NCBI RefSeq assembly: GCF_004349105.1
Contig: NZ_SMLB01000006.1
Coordinates: forward strand, 62,001 to 126,000
DNA length: 64,000 nt
Reading direction: 5' to 3'
DNA from: Jiangella aurantiaca
GTDB taxonomy: Bacteria > Actinomycetota > Actinomycetes > Jiangellales > Jiangellaceae
The first letter of the stretch is position 1. Every line of letters starts with the position of its first letter. The notes below the pieces were generated by a model. It saw only the letters and a list, made by a program, of their open reading frames with translations, had not been told where the DNA came from and searched no databases. The translations under genes were made by a program, and so were the position numbers. Below, one piece after another: positions 24,574 to 35,222 of this stretch.

Positions 24574-26004
24574 ATGGCTGAGCCCAGCAGCGTCGACTCG
24601 TTCGAGGTCGAGCGACGGACGATCGACCACATCCCGGAGACCGAGCGACACGGCAAGGCGCGGAACCTGTTCACCATCTGGTTCGGCTCCAACATCATGC
24701 TGTTGACCGTCGCGACCGGCACCGTCGCGACCGCGGTGTACGGGCTCCCGGTGTGGGCTGCCCTGCTCTCCCTGGTGCTCGGCAACGTGGCCGGTGGCGT
24801 GGTGATGGCGCTGCACGCGGCCCAGGGGCCGCAGATGGGCGTGCCGCAGATGTTGCAGACGCGGGCCCAGTTCGGCTCCTTCGGCAGCCTGCTGGTGGTC
24901 GTGCTGGTGGTCTTCATGTACGTGGGGTTCTTCGCCTCGAACATGGTGCTCGGCGGCCAGGCGGTCGCCAGCCTCTTCGACGCGCCCGAGACGCTGTCCA
25001 TCGTCGCGATCGGCCTGTTGAGCGTGGCGGGCGCCGCCGTCGGCTACCGGCTGATCCACGGTTTGGCGTCAATCATGAGCCTGGTCGCGGGCGTGACCCT
25101 GGCACTGGCGTTCGTCTGGGGCCTCGTGGTCAACGGCCACCCGGCCGGCACGCTCTCGGCCGGTGAGTTCACCTGGCTGGGATTCATGGGCACGCTGTCG
25201 CTCGCGGCCCTGTGGCAGATCGCCTACGCCCCGTACGTCTCCGACTACACCCGCTACATGCCGCGTGACACCGGCGTCCGCCCGGCGTTCTGGGCCACCT
25301 ACGGTGGTGCCGTGCTCGGTTCGCTGTTCCCGATGGTGCTCGGGGCGCTGGTCGGTGCGGCCTTCCCGCTCGCCGACACCGTCGCCGGCCTCGGCTCGTT
25401 CACCTCCGGCATCGGCACCCTGGTGATCGCCGTGTTCGCCGTCGGCATCGCCTGTACCAACTCGATGAACCTCTACTGCGGCGCGTTGTCGGCGATCACG
25501 GTGGGCCAGACGATCTTCCCGCGGTGGGTCCCACGTGCCGGCGTCCGGGCGCTGGTCGCGACGGTGTTGTTCCTCAGCGCGCTGGTGATGGCCCTGGCCG
25601 GGAAGGACAACTTCCTGGTCAACTTCACCAACTTCATGCTGCTCCTGCTGTGTGTGCTGGTGCCGTGGACGGCGGTCAACCTGGTCGACTACTACGCCAT
25701 CCGGCACGGCGACTACGACATCGACTCGCTGTTCCGTCGCGACGGCGGCGTGTACGGCACCTACAACCCGATCGCCATCGCCTGCTACTTCCTCGGCATC
25801 GCCGTGCAGATCCCGTTCCTGAGCACCACGCTCTACACCGGCCCGCTCGCCGAGCGGATCGGCGGCGTCGACATCTCCTGGATCGTCGGGCTCGCCGTGA
25901 TCTGCCCGCTGTACTACCTGTGGATGCGCAGAGCGGGACGGCTCCAGGTCCGCACCCCGGTGCCCGTGACCGAGCCGGCTCTCGGCGGAGGTGAGGTGGC
26001 GTGA
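24574..26004 (+). CDS. NCS1-family nucleobase/cation symporter
   Basis: 476 aa, starting at ATG 24574 behind GAGGAGG. It has about twelve membrane segments and NCS1 hallmarks: NLFTIWFGSNIMLLTVATG (helix 1), APYVSDYTRYMP, and LVPWTAVNLVDYYAIRHGDYD near the C-terminus. Members import cytosine, allantoin, hydantoins, pyridoxine, thiamine precursors or nicotinate-type compounds. It is the first gene of a seven-gene operon whose other members are oxidoreductases and C-N hydrolases, so the cargo is probably a nitrogen heterocycle or ureide that is then degraded. Confidence 0.9.
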   Translation: MAEPSSVDSFEVERRTIDHIPETERHGKARNLFTIWFGSNIMLLTVATGTVATAVYGLPVWAALLSLVLGNVAGGVVMALHAAQGPQMGVPQMLQTRAQFGSFGSLLVVVLVVFMYVGFFASNMVLGGQAVASLFDAPETLSIVAIGLLSVAGAAVGYRLIHGLASIMSLVAGVTLALAFVWGLVVNGHPAGTLSAGEFTWLGFMGTLSLAALWQIAYAPYVSDYTRYMPRDTGVRPAFWATYGGAVLGSLFPMVLGALVGAAFPLADTVAGLGSFTSGIGTLVIAVFAVGIACTNSMNLYCGALSAITVGQTIFPRWVPRAGVRALVATVLFLSALVMALAGKDNFLVNFTNFMLLLLCVLVPWTAVNLVDYYAIRHGDYDIDSLFRRDGGVYGTYNPIAIACYFLGIAVQIPFLSTTLYTGPLAERIGGVDISWIVGLAVICPLYYLWMRRAGRLQVRTPVPVTEPALGGGEVA

Positions 26005-27500
26005 CGTCCACGGGGCACACGGCCGAGCAGTGGCACAAGATCGCGGCGGCGACGACGTTCCGCGACCGGCTGTGGATCGGCGGCGAGTTCGTCGACGCGC
26101 GTTCGGAACGGCGGCGGCCCACGGTCGACCCCGCCACCGGCCGGGTGCTGGCCGAAGTGGCCGACGGCGACGAGCAGGACGTCGACCGCGCGGTGGCCGC
26201 GGCGCGAGCGGCCTTCGCCGACCGCCGCTGGGCCGGACGGGCGCCGGCCGCCCGCAAGAAAGTGCTGCTCCGCCTGGCCGACCTGATCCGCGCGAACGCC
26301 GACGAGCTCGCGGTCCTGGACAGCCTCGACGCCGGCAAGCTGATCGCCGACACCTCCGCCGTCGACGTCCCCGGCACCGCGGCGATCCTGCAGTGGTACG
26401 CCGAGACCGCCGACAAGACCTACGGCGAGATCGCACCCACGGGCTCCGGCGACCTCGCCCTGGTCAGCCGCGAGCCGCTGGGTGTGGTGGCGGCGGTCGT
26501 GCCGTGGAACTACCCGCTCGAGATGGCGATGTGGAAACTCGCGCCCGCCCTCGTCACGGGGAACGCGGTCGTCCTCAAACCGGCCGAGGAGTCGCCGCTC
26601 TCCGCGCTGCGGCTGGCCGAACTCGCCGACCAGGCCGGGCTACCGCCGGGCGTGCTCAACGTCGTCACCGGCGACGGGCCGGTCGCCGGGAAGGCGCTCG
26701 GCCTGCACCCTGACGTCGACGCCGTCACCTTCACCGGCTCCACCCCTGTCGGCAAGCTGTTCCTCGAGTACGCCGGCCGGTCCAACATGAAGCAGGTCTG
26801 GCTCGAGTGCGGCGGCAAGAGCGCCAACGTGGTGCTGGACTGCAACGCCGACCTCGACGCCGTCGCCAACGGCGTGTGCTTCGGCATCTTCACCAACGCC
26901 GGGCAGGTCTGCTCAGCCAACTCCCGGCTCGTCGTGCACCGGTCGGTGAAGGACGAGCTCCTGGCCGAGGTCGTGAAGCGCGCCGCGAAGATCCGGCCCG
27001 GCGACCCGCTCGACCCGGCCACCGTCATGGGACCGCTGGTCAGCGAGCGGCAGGCCGACCGCGTCCGGGAGTACATCGAGATCGGCCGCGGCGAGGGGCT
27101 GTTGCGCCTCGGCGACGACGCCGTCGACGGCGCACCGACCACGGCGTACGTCGGCCCCGCCGTCTTCGACGACGTGCCGCCGACCGCTCGCATCGCCCGT
27201 GAGGAGATCTTCGGCCCGGTCCTCGCCGTGATCGGCGTGGACTCCGAGGAGGAGGCCGTCGCCGTGGCGAACGACTCCCCGTTCGGCCTGGCCGCCTCGG
27301 TGTGGAGCGACGACCTGCGCCAGGCACACCGGGTCGCGGGCCTGCTGCGGGCCGGGACCGTCTCGGTGAACACCGTCGACGCGCTGGACGTGACCACGCC
27401 GTTCGGCGGATTCGGCCAGTCCGGGTTCGGCCGGGACCTGTCGTTGCACGCCATGGAGAAGTTCACCGCACTGAAGACCACCTGGGTGAAGTACGGATGA
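26001..27500 (+). CDS. aldehyde dehydrogenase (betaine-aldehyde/aminobutyraldehyde type)
   Basis: 499 aa, GTG start in a GTGA overlap with the permease gene. It is NAD(P)-dependent with the catalytic nucleophile Cys304 (TNAGQVCSANSRL), general base Glu269 (LECGGKSA), cofactor lysine Lys193 (LKPAEESPLSA) and VPWNYPLEMAMWKLAPAL. It resembles the PuuC/BADH group acting on amino-aldehydes. In this operon it should oxidise the aldehyde made by the GMC oxidoreductase encoded next. Confidence 0.9.
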   Translation: MTSTGHTAEQWHKIAAATTFRDRLWIGGEFVDARSERRRPTVDPATGRVLAEVADGDEQDVDRAVAAARAAFADRRWAGRAPAARKKVLLRLADLIRANADELAVLDSLDAGKLIADTSAVDVPGTAAILQWYAETADKTYGEIAPTGSGDLALVSREPLGVVAAVVPWNYPLEMAMWKLAPALVTGNAVVLKPAEESPLSALRLAELADQAGLPPGVLNVVTGDGPVAGKALGLHPDVDAVTFTGSTPVGKLFLEYAGRSNMKQVWLECGGKSANVVLDCNADLDAVANGVCFGIFTNAGQVCSANSRLVVHRSVKDELLAEVVKRAAKIRPGDPLDPATVMGPLVSERQADRVREYIEIGRGEGLLRLGDDAVDGAPTTAYVGPAVFDDVPPTARIAREEIFGPVLAVIGVDSEEEAVAVANDSPFGLAASVWSDDLRQAHRVAGLLRAGTVSVNTVDALDVTTPFGGFGQSGFGRDLSLHAMEKFTALKTTWVKYG

Positions 27501-29023
27501 CCGAGCACTACGACTACGTCGTCGTCGGCGGCGGCACCGCCGGCTCGCTGCTGGCCGCCCGGCTCTCCGAGGACCCCGGCCGCACGGTCGCCCTCGTGGA
27601 GTGGGGTCCCGACGACCGCGGCGAGCCCCGCGCACGGGCGCTGCGCCGGTGGGCGGAGATGCTCGAGGGCGAGCACGACCTCGACTACCGCAGCGTCCCC
27701 CAGGAGCGCGGCAACTCCGCCATCCGCCACGCCCGCCTACGCATCCTCGGCGGTTGCTCCACCGCGAACACCATGATCTCCTGGCGGCCGCTGCCGGCCG
27801 ACCTGGAGGAATGGGTCACGCTCGGTGCACAGGGGTGGGACCCCGCGACGGTGCTGCCCTACTACGACAAGCTCGAGGTGCCGATCCAGCCGGTCGCGCC
27901 CCGCGACCGCAACCCCTACGTCGCCGACGTCGTCGCCACGGCCGCCGCGGCCCTCGGCCTGCCGGTCCAGGACCGCTGGAACGACGGCCGGCTCGACGAG
28001 GTGGCGCACGGCGCCGGGTTCTTCGAGGTCGGCTACACCCCGGAGACCAACCAGCGCGGGGCGACGTCGATCCACTACCTGCATCCGGCGTGGGACCGCC
28101 CCAACCTGTCCGTGCTCACCGGCCTGCGCGCGGTCCGGGTCGTGGTCGAGGCCGGCCGCGCGGCGGGCGTCGAGTGCCGCGACGACGGTGGCGCGACGTC
28201 GGTCATCCGCTGCGGTCGCGAGATCGTTGTCAGCTGCGGGGGCATCGACTCACCGCGGCTGCTGCAACTGTCCGGTATCGGGCCCAAGCGGATCCTCGAC
28301 GACGCCGGCGTCGAGGTCGTCGTCGACCTGCCCGGCGTGGGGGAGAACCTGCAGGACCACGCCGAGGGCCTGGTCGTGTGGGAGTCGGTCGAGCCCCCAC
28401 CGGACATCTGCGCGAGCGGCTGGGACGCGGGCGCCATGCTGAGCGTCGAAGGCGACCCCCGCCAGCCGGACGTGCTCATGCACTTCCCGGTCCAGGCGTG
28501 GGCCGTCCACGCCGAGAACTACGGCGTCCGGCTGCCGGAGAACATCGTCTCGATCGCTCCGAACGTCGCCAAGCCGGCCAGCCGTGGCCGGGTCGCGATC
28601 GTCTCGGCCGACCCCGACGACCCGCCGCTGCTGGACCCGCGCTACTTCACCGACGCCGACGGCCACGACGAGCGGATCCTGCTCGCCGGGGTCCGGGCGG
28701 CCCGCCGGATCGCCGAGCAGGAGCCGTTCCGCTCTCATCTCGTCCGCGAGGTGTTCCCCGGACCGGAGGTCGTCACCGACGAACAGCTCTCCGCGATCGC
28801 GCGCGCGACCCACCAGACCGTCTACCACGTCAGCGGCACGTGCCGGATGGGCGCCGACGACGACCCCATGGCCGTCCTCGACCCGCAGCTGCGGGTGCGG
28901 GGTGTCGAGGGTCTGCGCGTCGCCGACGCCTCGGTGTTCCCCACCATCCCGTCGGTGAACCCGGTGGTCACGGTGATGCTGGTCGCCGAACGGGCGGCCG
29001 ACCTGATCCGCGGTGCCAGCTGA
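27497..29023 (+). CDS. GMC-family flavoprotein oxidoreductase (choline-dehydrogenase-like)
   Basis: 508 aa, starting at ATG 27497 (ATGA overlap). The FAD-binding motif is YVVVGGGTAGSLLAARLSED at residues ~7-26. GMC signature 1 is near HARLRILGGCSTANTMI and signature 2 is SCGGIDSPRLLQLSGIGP. The catalytic His is in HVSGTCRMG and a second conserved His/Asn in PSVNPVVTVM. It oxidises an alcohol to an aldehyde. Relatives include choline dehydrogenase and pyridoxine 4-oxidase. The pair with the preceding ALDH gives an alcohol-to-acid conversion. Confidence 0.9.
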   Translation: MTEHYDYVVVGGGTAGSLLAARLSEDPGRTVALVEWGPDDRGEPRARALRRWAEMLEGEHDLDYRSVPQERGNSAIRHARLRILGGCSTANTMISWRPLPADLEEWVTLGAQGWDPATVLPYYDKLEVPIQPVAPRDRNPYVADVVATAAAALGLPVQDRWNDGRLDEVAHGAGFFEVGYTPETNQRGATSIHYLHPAWDRPNLSVLTGLRAVRVVVEAGRAAGVECRDDGGATSVIRCGREIVVSCGGIDSPRLLQLSGIGPKRILDDAGVEVVVDLPGVGENLQDHAEGLVVWESVEPPPDICASGWDAGAMLSVEGDPRQPDVLMHFPVQAWAVHAENYGVRLPENIVSIAPNVAKPASRGRVAIVSADPDDPPLLDPRYFTDADGHDERILLAGVRAARRIAEQEPFRSHLVREVFPGPEVVTDEQLSAIARATHQTVYHVSGTCRMGADDDPMAVLDPQLRVRGVEGLRVADASVFPTIPSVNPVVTVMLVAERAADLIRGAS

Positions 29024-29048
29024 GCCCGGCGAAGAGGAGGACGATTCG

Positions 29049-29489
29049 ATGAGCCAGCGGATCACGACGGGCGGGCACGTCCGCATCCGGCCGTTCAACA
29101 CCAGGGTCACCTATCCCGAGCAGAACCTGGACAACGACCTGTGCCAGGCCGTCGTGGCCGGCAACACCGTGTACGTCCGGGGCCAGATCGGGCAGGACCT
29201 CGACACCAGCGAGTCGGTCGGAATCGGCGACGTGGAGGCGCAGACAGAACGGGCGATGGCCAACATCGACCTGCTCCTGACCGAGGCCGGGAGCCGGATG
29301 GAGCACCTGGTCAAGCTCACCGTCTACATCGTCGACCCCCGCTACCGCGAGACCGTCTACCGCACCATCGGCCGGTGGACGAAGGACGTCCACCCGATCT
29401 CGACCGGCCTGGTCGTCTCGGCGCTCGCCAGGCCCGAGTGGCTGGTCGAGGTCGACGCCGTCGCCGTGATCCCGGAGGGGGAGCGGTGA
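29049..29489 (+). CDS. RidA-family (YjgF/UK114) enamine/imine deaminase
   Basis: 146 aa, starting at ATG 29049 behind GAAGAGGAGG. It has the RidA chorismate-mutase-like fold: VAGNTVYVRGQIGQDLD, EAQTERAMANIDLLLTEAG, LVKLTVYIVDPRYR, and the C-terminal PEWLVEVDAVAVIP where the substrate Arg region is replaced by a Pro-Glu-Trp-Leu variant. Members hydrolyse reactive enamines or imines, and some are 2-aminomuconate deaminases. Operon placement suggests a dedicated catabolic step rather than housekeeping. Confidence 0.88.
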   Translation: MSQRITTGGHVRIRPFNTRVTYPEQNLDNDLCQAVVAGNTVYVRGQIGQDLDTSESVGIGDVEAQTERAMANIDLLLTEAGSRMEHLVKLTVYIVDPRYRETVYRTIGRWTKDVHPISTGLVVSALARPEWLVEVDAVAVIPEGER

Positions 29490-30151
29490 CGTTCTCCGTG
29501 CTCGGAACCGACGGCGTCGCCGTCGGCATCGCGATCAGCTCGTCCAGCCCCGCGGTGGCGGCGCGCTGCGTCCATCTCCGGGCCGGGGTCGGCGGAGCCG
29601 CATCCCAGAACGTCACCGACCCTCGCCTCGGCACCCAACTGCTCGACGCCCTCGAAAGCGGCCTGGCGCCGGAGCAGGCGCTGGTCGAGGTGGTCGCCGG
29701 CACACCCGAGGCCGATCACCGCCAGCTCACCGTGCTGGACCTCACCGGCGCCTCCGCGGTGTTCTCCGGCGCGCACGCGCTCGGCGTGGTGGGGGAGCGG
29801 CGCGGCCGGTCGGTCGTCTCGGCGGGCAACCTGCTGGCGGCGCCGAAGGTCATCGACGCCGCGGTGCAGGGCTTCGAGTCCGCGGAGGGCGACCTGGAAC
29901 TGCGGCTGCTCGCCGCGCTCGAGGCCGGTCTCGCGGCCGGTGGGGAGGCCGGCCCGTTGCACTCCGCGGGACTGTCCGTGGTCCGCAAGGTGCCGTGGCG
30001 GGAGACCGACCTGCGGGTCGACTGGAGCGACGAACCGATCCGTGAGCTGCGGCGTCTGGTGGAGCTCTGGCTTCCCCAACGCGACGACTACGTGATTCGG
30101 GCGCTGCGGCCGTCGGACGCCCCCAGCTACGGGGTGCCGGGGGACGAGTGA
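29486..30151 (+). CDS. DUF1028-family (Ntn-hydrolase-like) protein
   Basis: 221 aa, GTG start (GTGA overlap). It begins MTFSVLGTDGVAVGIAISSSSPAVAARC, contains RAGVGGAASQNVTDPRLG, and SAGNLLAAPKVIDAA, as DUF1028 proteins do. Their fold is Ntn-hydrolase-like but no reaction is firmly assigned. They recur beside RidA and amidohydrolases in nitrogen-compound operons. A hydrolytic role on a C-N bond is the best inference. Confidence 0.85.
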   Translation: MTFSVLGTDGVAVGIAISSSSPAVAARCVHLRAGVGGAASQNVTDPRLGTQLLDALESGLAPEQALVEVVAGTPEADHRQLTVLDLTGASAVFSGAHALGVVGERRGRSVVSAGNLLAAPKVIDAAVQGFESAEGDLELRLLAALEAGLAAGGEAGPLHSAGLSVVRKVPWRETDLRVDWSDEPIRELRRLVELWLPQRDDYVIRALRPSDAPSYGVPGDE

Positions 30152-31283
30152 TGGTCAAGCAGGTGGTCGCCGACGCCGTCGCCGGCCGGCACGACCGGCT
30201 CGTCGCGCTGTCCGAGCGGCTCCACGCCCATCCGGAGACGGCGTGGGAGGAGCGCGACGCGGCCCGCTGGGTCGGTGCGGCACTCGCCGAGGCCGGGTTC
30301 GACGTGGCGACGGAGTACCTCGGGTTCGAGACCGCGTTCCTGGCCACCGCGGGCTCCGGCCCGTTCCGGCTCGGGATCTGCGCGGAGTACGACGCCCTGC
30401 CGGGGCTCGGACACGCCTGCGGGCACAACCTGATCGCCGCCACCTCGGTGGGCGCCGCCGCCGCGCTGGCCCCGTACGCCGACGAGCTGGGGCTGAGGAT
30501 CGAGGTCTACGGAACCCCGGCCGAGGAGGGCGGCGGCGGCAAGATCGAGCTGCTCGACCGCGGCGCCTTCGCCGGCCTCGACCTGGCCATGATGGCGCAT
30601 CCGGCTCCGGTGGACGTCGCCGAGGCGCGCCCGTTCGCGGTGTCGCACAGTCACGTCTCGTACCACGGCAAGGCGGCCCACGCCGCGGCGTACCCGGAGC
30701 AGGGCGTGAACGCGGCCGACGCCTTCACCGTCGCCCAGGTGGCGATCGGGCTGCTGCGTCAGCAGCTCCCGAACACCGTGCGGGTGCACGGGGTCGTGAC
30801 CCGTGGCGGCGAGGCTCCCAACGCGATCCCGGAGCGCACCGAGGGCCGCTGGTACGTCCGCGCCGAGTCGCTGGCCGAGCTCGCCGAGGTGGAGCCGAGC
30901 GTGCGGCGGTGCTTCGAGGCGGGCGCGCTGGCGACCGGCTGCGAGCTCGAAATCGTCCCGGAGAGCCAGCCCTACGCCGAGTTCCGTGCGGACGAGGCGG
31001 CGCTGGCTGCGTACCGGCGCAACGCCGAGGCCCTCGGGCGGCGGTTCGCGACCGGTGGCATGGCGGCGCGGATGAACAGGGCCTCGACCGACATGGGCAA
31101 CGTCTCGCAGGTCGTGCCGGCGATCCACCCCTACGTCGGCATCGACTCGCTGCCGGCGCTGAACCACCAGAAGGAGTTCGCCGCCCAGTGCGTGGGCGCC
31201 GCGGCGGAGCGGGCCATCCGCGACGCCGCCACCGCACTGGCGTGGACGGCGATCGACGTCGTGAGCGCGCGGGGAGCGGACCG

Positions 31284-31287
<4 letters not shown>
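30151..31287 (+). CDS. M20-family amidohydrolase/peptidase
   Basis: 378 aa from ATG 30151 (GTG 30148 immediately before is also possible; the preceding stop overlaps both). It is an M20D-type metal hydrolase with metal ligands in EYDALPGLGHACGHNLIAA, the catalytic Glu in YGTPAEEGGGGK and SHVSYHGKAAHAAAYPE. It hydrolyses an N-acyl, N-carbamoyl or aminoacyl bond. Immediately before aspartase, a role in releasing aspartate or a similar amino acid is attractive but unproven. Confidence 0.88.
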
Positions 31288-32702
<1,415 letters not shown>

Positions 32703-32883
32703 GTCTCGCCGCCCTGTCGTCACGGCGCTCGACGAATTCCGATCTGCGCCTGCGATCGACCCAGTTCATCGGCGGTGGAGATCTTCCTACCGCGGGAGTG
32801 GTGCCACAGGCCGGTGTGGCTGATGCGGGCGCGATGAAACGAACTCGGCCATCAGTGCTCCATGGAATACCGATGCGCCGAAG

Positions 32884-34068
32884 GTGAGCAGACAGGCGTC
32901 GAGGACGCCTCGGCGTAGCCTGACCGGCTACATCGAGTTCTACAACGAGCCCGACTGGCTGCACCACATCCAGCAAGTGATCTCCGGCCGGGAACCCCGA
33001 GTGCAGCCGGAGGAGCTGTATCAGTGGTACGTGCCGTACTACGAGGCAGCGAACGTGGTCAACGCGGAACTTGACGCAAGCGCTCGTATCAAGGTCGGTG
33101 GCCCGACGCTGGCGAGCTTCGACAATGAACCGTGGATCGCGACGTTCCTCGATGGCTACGCGGCTGATATCAACCCCGACAAGCGCCTCGACTTCGTCTC
33201 CTGGCACGCGTACGGGTTCTTCGACAGGGACAACGGCTACCGCTTCGAGCAATACAAGGAAAACCCGAGCGTGGTAGCCACGCAGCGCGCCCGGCTCTAC
33301 GCAATGCTGAAGGAGCGGGACATCACCGAGCACATCCCGGCCTTTGTCACCGAGACGGGGATCTACCCGGGCGGGCTCGTCGACGAGCGGAACAACATGA
33401 ACGACTGGCTCCGACAGGCCGCCGGTGTCGCTTCTCTCCACTACTGGTATGCCGACCAGCCGATGACGATTCCGTTCCACTGGACGGTGCGCCACGGAAC
33501 CGCACGGCGCAAGGATCAGCTCGTCACGCTCCGCGGTGAGGGTGAGACCACCCCGCCCGACACGTTCACGCCGTACGGCAACCTGATGGTGATGCAGTCG
33601 ATGATGAAGGACACGCGGGTGTCGGCCACGTCCGACAGCCTTGTGAACGGTCAGGGCGTGTACGCGATGGCCAGCAAGGACGCCTCGGGAGCGTCGGTGA
33701 TGGTGTGGAACTACCAGACGTTCCGGGGCGGCGAGACCGCCTTCGAGGCCACGCTGGACATGACGAACCTCCCCGCAGACCTCCGGGACGGCGCCGTTCG
33801 CAAGCAGGTGTTCCTCATCGACTCGCAGACGAGCAACTACTGGGCGAATCCCGCGACCGCGAACCTGCAGCGGGTGGACGACCAGCTGCTGGACCTCGGC
33901 GCCTCGTACAGCAAGGTCCTCCAGCTCGACCCGAACGCGATCCACCTGATCCTCTTGGAGCCGGCGACCAAGGACCACTGCAAGGACGGCGGCTGGCGCG
34001 ACTTCGAGTTCAGGAACCAGGGCCAGTGCGTTCGCTTCGTGACCACAGGCCAGGACAGCAGGGGCTGA
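32884..34068 (+). pseudogene. N-terminally truncated secreted glycoside hydrolase (GH39-like)
   Basis: The open frame (394 aa from GTG 32884) becomes recognisable only from YIEFYNEPDW, where the Asn-Glu-Pro holds the acid/base Glu of clan-A hydrolases. It continues through LDFVSWHAYGFFDRDNGYR, with a second likely catalytic Glu in AFVTETGIYPG, and ends in the Cys-rich tail CKDGGWRDFEFRNQGQCV seen in secreted actinobacterial proteins. The signal peptide and the first half of the barrel are absent; the first ~13 residues (MSRQASRTPRRSL) are unrelated. The 182 bp between aspA and here contain no gene. I infer a rearrangement that removed the 5' part. Confidence 0.7.
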
Positions 34069-34100
34069 AACACCGAGCCGGGCGCGACCGCGCCTCCCGT

Positions 34101-34146
34101 CGAGGCTCCTCACCCTCCGCTTCGGCGGATCGGGTGGGGAGCCTCG
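34101..34146 (+). terminator. long hairpin terminator with UUCG loop
   Basis: An outer stem CGAGGCTCC/GGAGCCTCG and CACCC/GGGTG enclose an inner TCCGC-TTCG-GCGGA stem, 32 bp past the glycoside-hydrolase stop. It is a well-preserved terminator on a truncated gene. Confidence 0.8.
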
Positions 34147-34287
34147 CCGCGTTCCGGGATCAGGTACATCGAGAAACGTGCGGCCGGCGGTGTCGTCGAC
34201 GAGCCAGCGGGCAGCGAGCCGTCCGACGGCGGCGCCTCGCCCTCGGCCAGCGCCGGCCTCACCGGACCGCCCCTGACTGCGGGGCGG

Positions 34288-34389
34288 TCACTTGCGCGCC
34301 TTCTCCTTGCCGTCCTTGCCGCCCGCCTTCGTCAAGAGCGCCGCGATGGCGGACTCCTGCGGCACGTCGATCTGGCCGATCGTCCTCAT
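34288..34389 (-). CDS. small basic ORF (33 aa), unknown, possibly a gene 3' end
   Basis: ATG 34389 follows GAGAAGGAGGGCAGAAGG and encodes [20 protein letters not shown] followed by a Gly/Lys-rich tail. The same frame is open and protein-like upstream to about 34440 ([13 protein letters not shown]), where it meets the recombinase fragment on the other strand. It could therefore be the 3' end of a truncated gene. The family is not recognised. Confidence 0.3.
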   Translation of the reverse strand: MRTIGQIDVPQESAIAALLTKAGGKDGKEKARK

Positions 34390-34430
34390 GCGCCTTCTGC
34401 CCTCCTTCTCGAGGAGCTTGCGCTCGCTAG

Positions 34431-34973
34431 CGGGTCCCAGCCAGGTGGGCGAATTGTGGGTTCGTCGTGCGCGAGGACGCGATCCTCGAGCGCCTGGATG
34501 AGTGGATCGCGTCCTTCACCAACGCTGAGTGGCTGGCGGCCGGTCAGGAGGCGGCGCGCGGCGAGAACCCGGCCGCCGCAGCGTTGCATGAGCGGATCAA
34601 GGAGCTGGACCGCAAGATCGAGAACCTCCTCGGCGCGATCGAAAACGCCCCGGAGAGCGCCGCCCTCCTCGCCAAGAAGCTCTCGCAGCGCACCAGTGAA
34701 CGGGACGAAGCAGGTGCAAAGCTCAAGCGCCTGACAACGGCCACTCAGCTCACTGTGGCCGACATCACGACGATCCTCGACCAGCTCGGCGGCATCGTGA
34801 AGGCCCTGAAGGGTGCGACAGCCGAGGAACGCGCCGAGATCTACGAGGCGTTGGCCTTGAAAGTGACCTACGAACCAGAACCGCGCCTGGTCACAGTAGA
34901 AGTTGACCAAGCGCGGGGGGTTTGGATGTGTCCGAGGGGGGACTTGAACCCCCACCCCCTTGACGGGGACTAG
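34431..34973 (+). pseudogene. large serine recombinase, C-terminal fragment
   Basis: The frame is open from 34431, and recognisable sequence starts near [20 protein letters not shown]. It continues through a coiled coil (AALHERIKELDRKIENLLGA, ... SERDEAGAKLKRLTTATQ) to LKVTYEPEPRLVTVEV, the C-terminal region of large serine integrases. The catalytic N-terminal domain with the Ser nucleophile and the zinc-ribbon domain are missing, so it is inactive. The last residues (CPRGDLNPHPL) are read from the antisense 3' half of tRNA-Leu, the usual layout when an integrase gene abuts its tRNA attachment site. Confidence 0.8.
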
Positions 34974-35013
34974 CACCTCAAGCTAGCGCGTCTGCCTATT
35001 CCGCCACCCGGAC
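34929..35013 (-). tRNA. tRNA-Leu (anticodon GAG)
   Basis: An 85-nt class II tRNA. The acceptor stem is GTCCGGG/CTCGGAC with one G-T pair. The anticodon stem is CTAGC/GCTAG around the loop TTGAGGT (anticodon GAG). It has a long variable arm (TCCCCGTCAAGGGGG region) and the T arm GGGGGTTCAAGTCCCCC; discriminator A. CCA is not encoded. A possible promoter is upstream (-10 TATGGT as the complement of 35048-35053). Its 3' end appears to have been the integration site of the element whose recombinase stub lies beside it, and the gene itself is intact. Confidence 0.92.
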
Positions 35014-35222
35014 TTGCGGCGCTTCGTGGAGCGCCAGCGGCTGCGTAACCATACCAAACTCGCGGGGTCCTCTGTCCAACCAGGGGCCGCCCGGCTCGCC
35101 GACACGTCCGGGAAGGAGTTCGGCGGGATCACCCTCCGGCCGTCATGATCATGTCTATGCTCGATCCCAACGCCTCGCGCAGGGGAGGGCGGGGCTGCGA
35201 CCACGAGGAATCGAGGTGGCAG

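Noticed and set aside
32703-32883. Possible small gene or promoter between aspA and the truncated hydrolase
   Set aside because: No ribosome site with a conserved frame and no hairpin or promoter elements that I could support.
34441-34456. CAGGTGGGC as a possible third copy (inverted) of the direct repeat
   Set aside because: Only nine bases agree; none of the neighbouring blocks of the repeat are present.
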